This document shows positions 55,262 to 63,702 of a stretch of 64,000 bases of DNA, piece by piece. Each line of letters opens with the position of its first letter. The first letter of the stretch is position 1. The notes beneath the pieces are model-generated. The model did no database searches. It was not told the DNA's origin and worked only from the letters and a program-made list of their open reading frames with translations. The position numbers and the translations under genes were made by a program. The stretch comes from an uncultured Coprococcus sp. (GTDB lineage: Bacteria > Bacillota > Clostridia > Lachnospirales > Lachnospiraceae), in contig CANQTC010000013.1 of the NCBI GenBank assembly GCA_947626675.1, forward strand, positions 1 through 64,000, in the 5' to 3' direction.

Positions 55262-57055
55262 TCATTTTACATACTCATCACAAACCATTTCTCTAAGGCT
55301 GTATCTGAAAGACTTCTCATATTCTATACTTTCATTTATGCTATGGCTTACTTCTTCAAAAAAACTGTGGTTGATATCCTCCATTGAGAAAATGATTGGA
55401 TAATTACTATTCATCCCCCAGTACATAACAGCTCCATTTACCGCGTCATGCCCAAATTCCTTTTGAAAGACCGCTTTACATTCATCATCGCATGCAACGA
55501 CATGACTAAGACTGTTTAGCGTTTTAGACAGCATATCTGACCTGATAATATAACCGTCACAATCGATTGCCCATTCAGGTATCCGGTCCGGTTTCACCAT
55601 CACGATAATCGGCATATTTCGATATTCGCTTCTGATTAGCTGCGATAATTCACGATAATTCACGCTGCCCATTCCTGTATTGTCCGTAATATACCTGTCA
55701 CCGTCTATATACCCAACCTGATAAAAGATATCTTTCATAAATTTCGGTCTGCTGTATCGGCGTTCCCTTGAATATATCGTTTCACATATATTTCTGGCAC
55801 TTAACAGCAGCTTATCGTCTATATGTACAAGCTCCGCAGTCGTATGCCAAATCACGCCGGGTTCGTCATTGCTGATTTGCTGCATATCCATGATAAATAA
55901 CCGGCCATCATAATTAATGCGCAGCTTATATCCCAGCGTCTCATAACCGACATTGGTCATCTTTTCCGGCATCTGATTAAATACTGTTTTGATATGCTGG
56001 TATGCCCAGTCATAAATAATCGCACAGGCTTTTTCATATCCGGCAGCAGGCAGGTATACGGTCTGTGAAAATACATTATCAGACACCAACGGCTTTACTT
56101 CCTGTTTTATTTCTTTATTGGAAACTCTTACAAACTGTTCTTTATCCAAAAGCTTCGATATATAATCATCATGGATAATTTCTTTATTAATCAGATATAC
56201 AACTCTGTCAGGTGTAAGCTCCTTATGATATTTCTTATTCAGAAGAATATTGACAAGCTCCCGCTTCGTAACGTTCTGAAATCTTTTGACAACCTCCGGG
56301 GTGTTATCAAAATATTCCCTTAATTCAGGTTTCAGATGGTCCTGTGTAATATGAAGACGGTACTTGCTCCTGATTGCATTCTCCCAGTTCTTCTCCTCCA
56401 GATGCACCTTATATACACTATCAAAAATCTGTACAATGGACCAGTCGCAAAGTTCAAGACTTGCTATAATACTGTTCATAACACGAGACAGTTTTTCATG
56501 CCCGGTCCACAAATCCGTTTCTTCTGAATGGTCTCCCAGTGCATATTTATAGCGCATCTCATGCTCTATCTCATGCCAGCCCTCGAACAGGATAGTTCTA
56601 AGCTGAACTTCAAAGGTCTGGTCAAACGGATGCGCCCATAGCATGGCAGGAATATTTCTTAAATATTTACTCGGTATCTTGAATACGCCGTTACATTTTT
56701 TTGCTTCAAATCGGTTTTCTCCATTTTCAGATTTTGACCAGTTATCAAGCATAAATGTATCTTCAAGAATGTTTTCACAGATACTAATATCTTCCGAATA
56801 AAACAAATTAATACGAATTCCTATCAAATCCTGTATTTTCCTGCCCCCGGCATCAGACGAATATTTACCTGTATTCATTTTCTTACATACAGAAACCTCT
56901 GTTTTCACTCTGGACATACTATGAAAATAAATCCCTGCATTATTCAATTTTACAGATAATGCCTGCTCAAGCGCAATTCTTACATTATTCAGTTCTTCTA
57001 TATCTTTGTCAGATAAATATCTGACCTCACATTCATTACAATTCAATTCACGCAT
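55262..57055 (-). CDS. RelA/SpoT-type synthetase with long unknown C-terminus
   Basis: 597 residues. Residues 25-200 match the (p)ppGpp synthetase fold: SRVKTEVSVCKKM (49-60), QDLIGIRINL with the metal Asp76, and FEVQLRTILFEGWHEIEHEM with the catalytic Glu149 and the following EH..R.K signature. No HD hydrolase, TGS or ACT domain is visible. Residues 200-597 are unrecognised; they contain YETLGYKLRINYDGRLFIMD and MPIIVMVKPDRIPEWAIDCD. Small alarmone synthetases are about 200-260 residues, so the extension is unusual. It is the fourth gene of the codY operon, 32 bases after the MltG-like gene. Product (ppGpp, pApp or another nucleotide) is not predictable. Confidence 0.8.
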   Translation of the reverse strand: MRELNCNECEVRYLSDKDIEELNNVRIALEQALSVKLNNAGIYFHSMSRVKTEVSVCKKMNTGKYSSDAGGRKIQDLIGIRINLFYSEDISICENILEDTFMLDNWSKSENGENRFEAKKCNGVFKIPSKYLRNIPAMLWAHPFDQTFEVQLRTILFEGWHEIEHEMRYKYALGDHSEETDLWTGHEKLSRVMNSIIASLELCDWSIVQIFDSVYKVHLEEKNWENAIRSKYRLHITQDHLKPELREYFDNTPEVVKRFQNVTKRELVNILLNKKYHKELTPDRVVYLINKEIIHDDYISKLLDKEQFVRVSNKEIKQEVKPLVSDNVFSQTVYLPAAGYEKACAIIYDWAYQHIKTVFNQMPEKMTNVGYETLGYKLRINYDGRLFIMDMQQISNDEPGVIWHTTAELVHIDDKLLLSARNICETIYSRERRYSRPKFMKDIFYQVGYIDGDRYITDNTGMGSVNYRELSQLIRSEYRNMPIIVMVKPDRIPEWAIDCDGYIIRSDMLSKTLNSLSHVVACDDECKAVFQKEFGHDAVNGAVMYWGMNSNYPIIFSMEDINHSFFEEVSHSINESIEYEKSFRYSLREMVCDEYVK

Positions 57056-57087
57056 CCATACCTTTTCAAATTAATATTATTTCTTAG

Positions 57088-57705
57088 CTACTGATTCCCC
57101 AGCAAAATCCATACGATTCCGGCATAGCTTTCATATCCTGTAAAATAATAAGTACCCTGCATGAGGCTTTCAGAGTATCCTGATTGCAGAAGCCAGTCAT
57201 AATAATCCCACTTATCACTGATTACCCCTATCGTTTCCAGTTCTTCACATATATCAAGCGCATTCATACCACTAACAATCGTTATATATCCGCCTACTCC
57301 GGACTCATTTTTTACAGCTTCCGGTTTTAATTCCTCTGTCGCCTTTTCGGTAGTCACTTCTTCTGTTGTTTTTTCCTCAGTTGCTTTTTCGGTCGTTGTT
57401 TTTTCGGTCGTTGCCTTTTCGGTTGTTGTTTTCTCTGTCGCTGTCTTTTCGGTTGTTGTTTTCTCTGTCGCTGTCTTTTCGGTTGTTGTTTTTTCGGTTG
57501 CCGTTTCGGTCGTTGCCTTTTCGGTCGTTATTTTTTCGGTTGCTGTTTCTTCTGAATTATTTTTCTCTTCGGTAACATCCGTCGGTGTCGCGACAGATTT
57601 TCTATCTGCTGTAGATAACTTATCCGTTCCGAGTGCCGCAAACATAACAAGACCGCCTATCACAAGCCCTATCCCCAGCCCTCTAAAAAAATATCTTTTG
57701 TCCAT
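57088..57705 (-). CDS. Membrane-anchored Thr/Glu/Lys-repeat protein with MltG-like C-terminus
   Basis: 205 residues: one N-terminal helix (RGLGIGLVIGGLVMFAALG), a long low-complexity tract of TTEKATTEKT-type pentamers (about residues 45-130), and a C-terminal domain of about 60 residues (ITIVSGMNALDICEELETIG, SLMQGTYYFTGYES) resembling the LysM-like start of MltG/YceG endolytic transglycosylases. The catalytic MltG domain is absent. The start at 57705 has AAGGAG seven bases upstream. It probably presents a small domain outside the membrane on an extended stalk. It follows the DUF6115 gene by 28 bases. Confidence 0.7.
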   Translation of the reverse strand: MDKRYFFRGLGIGLVIGGLVMFAALGTDKLSTADRKSVATPTDVTEEKNNSEETATEKITTEKATTETATEKTTTEKTATEKTTTEKTATEKTTTEKATTEKTTTEKATEEKTTEEVTTEKATEELKPEAVKNESGVGGYITIVSGMNALDICEELETIGVISDKWDYYDWLLQSGYSESLMQGTYYFTGYESYAGIVWILLGNQ

Positions 57706-57733
57706 AGTGCATCTCCTTAATAAAGCTAATCCC

Positions 57734-58876
57734 TTACTTCTTTTCACTCTCAATATTCTTAATAATTACTTTTGCCTCACCAACACCTATTCCAAGCTGA
57801 TTTGCAATCTCCATAATGCCAAATCCACTCTTATACAGTTCTGCAACTTCCTTCTCGATGTCCTTTTCATCATCCCAGATATCTTCTGCCGTAGGCCTCG
57901 GTTCAACGGTTTTCGGCTCAACAGTTTTCGCTTCAACTGCTTTGACAGCTTCATTTTCTTTCCTTTTATTATTCTTATTTTTCGGTCTGTTATTCTTCCT
58001 GTTAGAATCAGACGGTTTTATATTTTCTTTCTTTTCATTCTCTTTCTTTTCGTCATTTTTTCTGACATCTGCTTTCTGAACAGCGTTTTTTTCTCCGTCT
58101 GTTTCTTTTGCTTTTCCTTCATCAGCATTTTCGACAGCTTTACTTTCTAAGTTCTTTGTATCTGCCTTCTCTTCCTTTAATGCTTCTGCATTCTTTCTAA
58201 CCTTTTCATCCGGTATTGCAACATCATCCACATCATATACAGCATATGCTTCAGCAAGACATTTGTTGATATAATCAATCATATCTTTCTTTGCACGCTC
58301 TGCTAACGCCTTAGAACAATCTTCAATCTCTTTCTTCGTCTGCGCAAGCGCTTTATCAGAATCCTCTTTCATCTTGGACAGGATTTCATCCGAACTGTTC
58401 CTCATCTGCTCTAAGGTCTCATCTGATACCGTTTTTATCTGTTCAAGCGCCTTATCAGAATCTGCCTGAATCTGCTCAAGCGCCTTATCGGAATCTGCTT
58501 TAATCTGTTCAAGCGCTTTGTCGGAATCTGTCTTCATCTGCTCAAGTGCTTTGTCAGAATCCGCCTGAATCTGCTCAAGTGATTTGTTGGAATCTGCTTG
58601 AATCTGCTCAAGCGATTTGTCCGCGTCTGCCTTAATCTGTTCTAATGCTTTATCTGAATTTGTTTTCATCTGTGCTGCACTATCGTCAGAACAGGCTTTG
58701 ATATCTTCCTGATACTTCTTAACGACAGCATCGCCATATTCCGTAAGCTGCTTCTTGATATTTTCAATTGCTTCTTCTGTTATCTCTTCTTCCGGTGTTT
58801 TTTTATTATCTGCTATAAAAAAACTCACACATACGATTCCTACTCCTACAACAAGTGTTACGATTGCTGCTACCAT
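57734..58876 (-). CDS. DUF6115 coiled-coil membrane protein with hendecad repeats
   Basis: 380 residues. N-terminal helix (about 2-20), then ten 11-residue units of the type DSDKALEQIKA (residues 73-182), which predict a long hendecad coiled coil. A Lys/Glu/Asn-rich disordered region follows (about 235-335). The last 35 residues (VAELYKSGFGIMEIANQLGI then GVGEAKVIIKN) are a helix-turn-helix-like DUF6115 end. Function unknown; the combination suggests a membrane-tethered cytoplasmic rod that may contact nucleic acid or another protein. It starts 30 bases after codY in the same operon. Confidence 0.8.
   Translation of the reverse strand: MVAAIVTLVVGVGIVCVSFFIADNKKTPEEEITEEAIENIKKQLTEYGDAVVKKYQEDIKACSDDSAAQMKTNSDKALEQIKADADKSLEQIQADSNKSLEQIQADSDKALEQMKTDSDKALEQIKADSDKALEQIQADSDKALEQIKTVSDETLEQMRNSSDEILSKMKEDSDKALAQTKKEIEDCSKALAERAKKDMIDYINKCLAEAYAVYDVDDVAIPDEKVRKNAEALKEEKADTKNLESKAVENADEGKAKETDGEKNAVQKADVRKNDEKKENEKKENIKPSDSNRKNNRPKNKNNKRKENEAVKAVEAKTVEPKTVEPRPTAEDIWDDEKDIEKEVAELYKSGFGIMEIANQLGIGVGEAKVIIKNIESEKK
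58331..58660 (-). repeat. 33-bp tandem repeats encoding the hendecad coiled coil
   Basis: About ten imperfect in-frame units of 33 bases, each containing a form of CTGCTCAAGCGCTTTGTC on the plus strand. They encode the DSDKALEQIKA units. Copy-number change by slippage would alter rod length in steps of 11 residues. Confidence 0.8.
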
Positions 58877-58906
58877 CTGATACTCTCCTTCTCTTATATA
58901 AAAAGC

Positions 58907-59671
58907 TTATATTTTATCTAATTCGTCAAATATAACATCATTAATTACTTTTATATATGTTCCTTTCATTCCTGAGGAACGTGCTTCAATAACGCCCGCA
59001 CTTTCAAACTTTCTTAAGGCATTCACGATAACAGACCTTGTTATGCCAACCCGGTCTGCGACCTTACTTGCCACTAAAATCCCCTCATCACCATTTAACT
59101 CAGAAAATATATGTTTGACTGCCTGCATTTCTGAAAATGACAATGTATTGATTGCAGATTTTACAATCGCTACTTTTCTGTCCTCCTCAGCATTCTCCTC
59201 ATTAAGCGCCCTCATCATCTCAAGTCCTACCACGGTTGTACCATACTCGCCAAGTATAATATCATCAATATCATACTGTCCTGCCATCTTATACATAAAC
59301 AATGTTCCAAGTCTTTCGCCGGCTATATCGATAGGAAGCAGCAGACCTGTGTACTTGTCTATATTTTCTCCATCAAATCCCAATGTTGTCAAATTCACAT
59401 TTTCCTTTGTAGAAAGTACAAGCAGAAGACGTTCATTCAACATTCCATCAATCATTAATCCGACTTTACTTTCTATCAGTTCGTGGATTTCAGGAATATC
59501 TTCCCTGTTTTTTATCCCAAGTATCTTCCCTTTTTTGCTGATTACCAGTACATTTGAATTTAATATATCGCTTAACACATCACAAATGTCATTGAATACC
59601 ACTTTGTGTGAGTTGTTATTGTGTAATAATTTGTTTATTTTTCTTGTTTTGTCTAACAATTGTACACTCAT
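58907..59671 (-). CDS. codY: GTP-sensing pleiotropic repressor CodY
   Basis: 254 residues. A GAF-type N-domain (MSVQLLDKTRKINKLLHNN... DICDVLSDILNSNVLVISKK) binds branched-chain amino acids and GTP; the C-terminal winged helix has VADRVGITRSVIVNALRKFE and the terminal SSGMKGTYIKVIND. It represses nutrient-acquisition genes in rich conditions by binding AATTTTCWGAAAATT. The start at 59671 has GGAGGG eight bases upstream. It follows topA and begins an operon with a DUF6115 protein, an MltG-like protein and an alarmone-type synthetase. Confidence 0.97.
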   Translation of the reverse strand: MSVQLLDKTRKINKLLHNNNSHKVVFNDICDVLSDILNSNVLVISKKGKILGIKNREDIPEIHELIESKVGLMIDGMLNERLLLVLSTKENVNLTTLGFDGENIDKYTGLLLPIDIAGERLGTLFMYKMAGQYDIDDIILGEYGTTVVGLEMMRALNEENAEEDRKVAIVKSAINTLSFSEMQAVKHIFSELNGDEGILVASKVADRVGITRSVIVNALRKFESAGVIEARSSGMKGTYIKVINDVIFDELDKI

Positions 59672-59736
59672 TGCATTCCCTCCATATCTACAATGCAAAA
59701 AAGCCGCTTTTGCATAAATAATCTTAACTATTTGCT

Positions 59737-59765
59737 ATTCTATCACAATAGCCGGCATATAACAA
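59737..59765 (-). promoter_or_regulatory. Sigma-A promoter of codY
   Basis: On the minus strand TTGTTA (59765-59760) and TAGAAT (59742-59737) are 17 bases apart, 66 bases before the codY start. It gives codY a transcript separate from topA. Nothing else was recognised in the 160-base gap. Confidence 0.6.
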
Positions 59766-59831
59766 GTTAAAAGGCAGTTAAGCTTATTTATACAAAATCG
59801 ACTCTTATTTCATTATAAACAATATATTTAT

Positions 59832-61916
59832 TCAGACTAATTCAGGCTGCTGTTTCTTTTTGTCACATGTATATCCACATTCCTGTTTGGAACACTGCAG
59901 TTTATTTCCCCGTTCAACCATATAACTTCCGCATTGCGGACATTTTTCATCAGACGGTTTCGCCCATGACATAAATTCACAGTCAGGCGCTGACAAACAG
60001 CCGTAATACCTTCTGCCCTTACGCGTTTTCTTAATCACAACATCATTTCCGCATAACGGACATGAAACACCAATTTTCTCAAAGAAAGGCTTTGTAGACT
60101 TGCACTCAGGAAATCCCGGACAGGCAAGGAACTTGCCATGCGGCCCATATTTGATAACCATATTTTTTCCACATACATCGCACGTCTCTTCAGATACCTC
60201 ATCCTCTATCGTGATGGATTCCAGCTCTGCCTCCGCCTTCTTCACCGCCTCATCAAGGTCCGGATAAAAATTACTTACAACGACTTTCCAGCCAATGCTT
60301 CCTTCACCAATCTTATCAAGCAGCGATTCCATATTGGCAGTAAAGTTTACATCGATAATAACAGGAAACGCCTGTTCCATGCTTTGATTTACGGCTTCTC
60401 CAATCTCCGTAACATAAAGCTTTTTCTCCTCTTTCGTTATATATCTTCTTGCAATAATGGTTGAAATCGTCGGAGCATAGGTACTTGGTCTTCCGATGCC
60501 AAGTTCCTCTAAGGTCTTGACAAGAAGCGCCTCTGTATATCTGGCAGGCGGCTGCGTGAAATGCTGCTTTTCATCATATGAAGAAAGCTTTAACTCATCC
60601 CCCTCTTCAATATCGTTTATCCCTGCCACGAGTTCTGACTTCTCATTATTCATATTATAAACCGCCATGTAACCATCAAATGTTATCTTTGATGCAGCAG
60701 TCTGAAAATGACAATTACCTGCTTCTACTTTTACAGTCTTTACTGAATATATTGCCCCTGCCATCTGACTTGCAAGGAATCTGTTATAAATAAGCTGATA
60801 AAGCCTGAACTGGTCTCTTGAAAGCTGTTCTTTCAGTTTTACAGGAGAAAGTTCAATATCTGTAGGTCTGATTGCTTCATGGGCATCCTGTATCTTTTTA
60901 TCTGTTTTTCCGGCCTTATGTTCCGTATTTATATACTGACTGCCATAATTATATTCAATATATGTCTTGGCAGCCGCAACTGCTTCATCTGATATACGGG
61001 TAGAATCCGTACGAAGATATGTTATCAGACCAACTGTTCCATGCCCTTTTATATCAATTCCTTCATATAGCTGCTGTGCGATTCGCATAGTCTTTGCCGT
61101 TGCAAAATTAAGCTTTGAAGAAGCTTCCTGCTGCAGCGTACTTGTCGTAAAAGGAAATGGCGACTTCTTATTCCTCTCACTTGTCTTCACTGATTTCACC
61201 TGAAAACTTTGCTCTTCTATATATGAAAGTATCTTATCAAGCGAAGCCTTTGAACTTATTTCTTCCTTTTCAGTATCATTTCCTACAAATTTGAATTCAA
61301 TATTCTTTTTCAGCTTATCGGATGAAAGTGATGCGCTTAAAGTCCAGTATTCTTTCGGAATAAATTCATTAATCTCTTTCTCTCTGTCACACACAAGCTT
61401 CAGCGCTACAGACTGCACACGACCTGCACTAAGCCCTCTTTTTATCTTCGCCCAAAGAACAGGACTTATCTTATAACCAACAAGTCTATCCAATACACGT
61501 CTTGCCTGCTGCGCATCCACAAGATTCATATCAATTCCTCTTGCCTGCTTGATGGAATTCTTTACAGCGTTTTTTGTTATCTCATTAAATGTAATTCTCT
61601 TATAATCCTTATCTTCCAGCTTTAATGCTTTCGACAGGTGATATGAAATAGCTTCCCCCTCGCGGTCCGGGTCAGTTGCAAGATATATTTTATCGGCTTT
61701 CTTCGCTTCTTTTCTAAGTGCCGCAAGGATATCTCCCTTACCTCTTATGGTAATATACTTCGGTTCAAAATTATTCTCCACATCTATCCCCAACTGACTC
61801 TTAGGAAGATCTCTCACATGACCATTTGATGCTATAACCTCATAATTCGGTCCTAAAAATTTCTTTATTGTTTTTGCCTTTGCAGGCGACTCCACTATTA
61901 CAAGATTTTTAGCCAT
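59832..61916 (-). CDS. topA: DNA topoisomerase I
   Basis: 694 residues. Toprim domain KNLVIVESPAKAKTIKKFLG with ATDPDREGEAISYHL, the active-site Tyr in LITYLRTDSTRISDEAV (about residue 300), the RPSTYAPTISTIIARRYI segment, and three C-terminal zinc ribbons (CDVCGKNM, CPLCGNDV, CPQCGSYM). It relaxes negative supercoils. Second gene after dprA, 20 bases apart, in the common Firmicute order. Confidence 0.98.
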   Translation of the reverse strand: MAKNLVIVESPAKAKTIKKFLGPNYEVIASNGHVRDLPKSQLGIDVENNFEPKYITIRGKGDILAALRKEAKKADKIYLATDPDREGEAISYHLSKALKLEDKDYKRITFNEITKNAVKNSIKQARGIDMNLVDAQQARRVLDRLVGYKISPVLWAKIKRGLSAGRVQSVALKLVCDREKEINEFIPKEYWTLSASLSSDKLKKNIEFKFVGNDTEKEEISSKASLDKILSYIEEQSFQVKSVKTSERNKKSPFPFTTSTLQQEASSKLNFATAKTMRIAQQLYEGIDIKGHGTVGLITYLRTDSTRISDEAVAAAKTYIEYNYGSQYINTEHKAGKTDKKIQDAHEAIRPTDIELSPVKLKEQLSRDQFRLYQLIYNRFLASQMAGAIYSVKTVKVEAGNCHFQTAASKITFDGYMAVYNMNNEKSELVAGINDIEEGDELKLSSYDEKQHFTQPPARYTEALLVKTLEELGIGRPSTYAPTISTIIARRYITKEEKKLYVTEIGEAVNQSMEQAFPVIIDVNFTANMESLLDKIGEGSIGWKVVVSNFYPDLDEAVKKAEAELESITIEDEVSEETCDVCGKNMVIKYGPHGKFLACPGFPECKSTKPFFEKIGVSCPLCGNDVVIKKTRKGRRYYGCLSAPDCEFMSWAKPSDEKCPQCGSYMVERGNKLQCSKQECGYTCDKKKQQPELV

Positions 61917-61935
61917 GACTACCTACCTTCCGTAT

Positions 61936-63045
61936 TTAATATCTAATATAATAATTGCGCACTGTCTGCTTAATCAATTTTTTCTGTTCCAGTAAAAATA
62001 ACAGTTCTACTACCTTTGATACCGGCATACCAAGTTCTGCGCAGATATCGTCTATATGTCTCTGTTCCAAACGCACACAACTATACACCATTTTTTCATC
62101 ATACGCAAGATTTTTTTTAACATCATTTTCTTTATTAAGCAAACTTAAATTTTTTTCTTCCTTCATTTTATTGCACACCGGTATCTGAAACATAATATCA
62201 TATGGCGATGTAACGCAGGCTGCTCCCTGTTTTATCAGGTTATTGCATCCCACACTATTCACATCATTGATTCTTCCGGGAACAACATATACATCCCTGC
62301 CCTGTTCAAGCGCCTGGTCGGCCGTTATCAGCGAACCACTTTTTTCTCTTGCCTCCACCACCAAAACCCCCTTGCTAATCCCACTGATAATTCGGTTTCT
62401 AATCGGAAACTGATAAGAATTTGGCGGTATATCCAGCCCATATTCAGAAACAAGTAAACCACAGCCGCACATCTTTTCATATAAGCTGCTATTTTCCTTC
62501 GGATAACATCTGTTTATTCCACAACCTAATACCCCTATTGTTTTTCCTGACGCATCCAGTGCCGCCTTATGCGCGGTTTCATCAATGCCATATGCCAGGC
62601 CGCTTACGATTGTGATTCCCGCTTTTGCCATCTCATAAGAAAACCTGTACGCCATCTCTCTTCCATAAGCCGACGCCTTTCTCGCACCGACGATGGCAAT
62701 TGCATTCTCCTCCGTTTCTTTGAGCAATGTTCTATCGCCCTTTAAATATAACAGTCCCGGCGCATCAGGAATATTCATTAATTGTTTCGGGTAATCGATA
62801 TGTCCCGGATATATATATGATATATTCCTTTCCTGTAATTTATAACTATATTCTTTGATTTTATCAATGTCTCTGCTCTTTATAATCATCTGTGCATATT
62901 TTTCTTTTATGTTTTCCAAAATCCTATCAGCATCAGCTTCCCACAAAGCTGATATACTTCCAAAATAGTCAATAATCCTGTTTAATACCCTAAGCGATAT
63001 CCCCTCTATCGTTCCTGTCCATAAATGAAGCAAATCTTCTGTCAT
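61936..63045 (-). CDS. dprA: DNA-processing protein DprA
   Basis: 369 residues: N-terminal helix-hairpin-helix-like part, the Rossmann-like core (AIVGARKASAYGREMAYRFS, GITIVSGLAYGIDETAHKAA, LGCGINRCYPKEN, FPIRNRIISGISKGVLVVEA, GSLITADQALEQGRDVYVVP) and a C-terminal winged-helix (DDICAELGMPVSKVVELLFL). It protects incoming single-stranded DNA and loads RecA in transformation. Six bases after the yifB remnant. Confidence 0.97.
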   Translation of the reverse strand: MTEDLLHLWTGTIEGISLRVLNRIIDYFGSISALWEADADRILENIKEKYAQMIIKSRDIDKIKEYSYKLQERNISYIYPGHIDYPKQLMNIPDAPGLLYLKGDRTLLKETEENAIAIVGARKASAYGREMAYRFSYEMAKAGITIVSGLAYGIDETAHKAALDASGKTIGVLGCGINRCYPKENSSLYEKMCGCGLLVSEYGLDIPPNSYQFPIRNRIISGISKGVLVVEAREKSGSLITADQALEQGRDVYVVPGRINDVNSVGCNNLIKQGAACVTSPYDIMFQIPVCNKMKEEKNLSLLNKENDVKKNLAYDEKMVYSCVRLEQRHIDDICAELGMPVSKVVELLFLLEQKKLIKQTVRNYYIRY

Positions 63046-63051
63046 ATCTAT

Positions 63052-63702
63052 CTATCCCTCCACTACCGAAAAACAAATGCCCTGTTCCCCATCTGTATTC
63101 CGAAAAAATACAGCCTCTTTCAAATGCTTTTCAAGTATCCTTTCGCTCTCCTCGATATCCGCTATCGTTCTCGCAATCTTTAATATACGGTAGCTTCCTC
63201 TTGCCGATAATTCCTGTCTTTCAAATATATACCGCATAAAATCCTTTTCATTTTCAGACAACTTTATATACTGATTACATAGTCTTGTATCAAGCTGTGA
63301 ATTGAATCGAATTTTTTCTTCCATATATCTTCTTTTCTGCATCTTTTGGGCGGTCAGGACATGTTCCCGCATTTCTTCTGAACTCAGTCCCTTTTTGCCG
63401 CCAAAAAGGTCATCATAGTTTACTTTTCTTACTTCTACATTGATATCGATTCTGTCAAGCAACGGTCTGCTTATTCTGGAATGATACCGTTTTATCTGAT
63501 TGATGCTGCATGTGCATTTGTTCATATCGGGATACTGTCCGCAGGGGCATGGATTTCTCGCAGCGACTAACATGAAGTCAGCAGGAAAACGATAGATGCC
63601 GCTAATCCTTGATATGGTTACTTCTCTATCTTCAAGCGGCTGGCGCATCACCTCAAGTGTATTTCTCGAAAATTCAGGCAGTTCATCAAGAAACAATACG
63701 CC
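63052..63702 (-). pseudogene. YifB/ComM Mg-chelatase-like ATPase, 5' part missing
   Basis: About 217 residues remain of a protein normally near 500. The remnant starts inside GVLFLDELPEFSRNTLEVMR, the Walker B strand, and continues with RQPLEDREVTISRISG, AARNPCPCGQYPD, RISRPLLDRIDINVEV and RGSYRILKIARTIADIEES, the whole family C-terminus. Upstream of GVLF the usual GEISLAHNG-type sequence is replaced by unrelated DNA and two in-frame TAG codons (63721-63726). Walker A and the Lon-like N-domain are absent. Insertion of a mobile element beyond the right edge is the likely cause. TTG at 63696 could act as a start but gives an inactive fragment. Confidence 0.85.

Noticed and set aside
57325-57550. 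CRISPR-like or satellite array
   Set aside because: Repeats are short, in frame and encode a Thr/Glu/Lys tract; there are no unique spacers.
58331-58660. CRISPR-like 33-base repeats
   Set aside because: Units are contiguous and in frame, encoding a hendecad coiled coil; no spacers.
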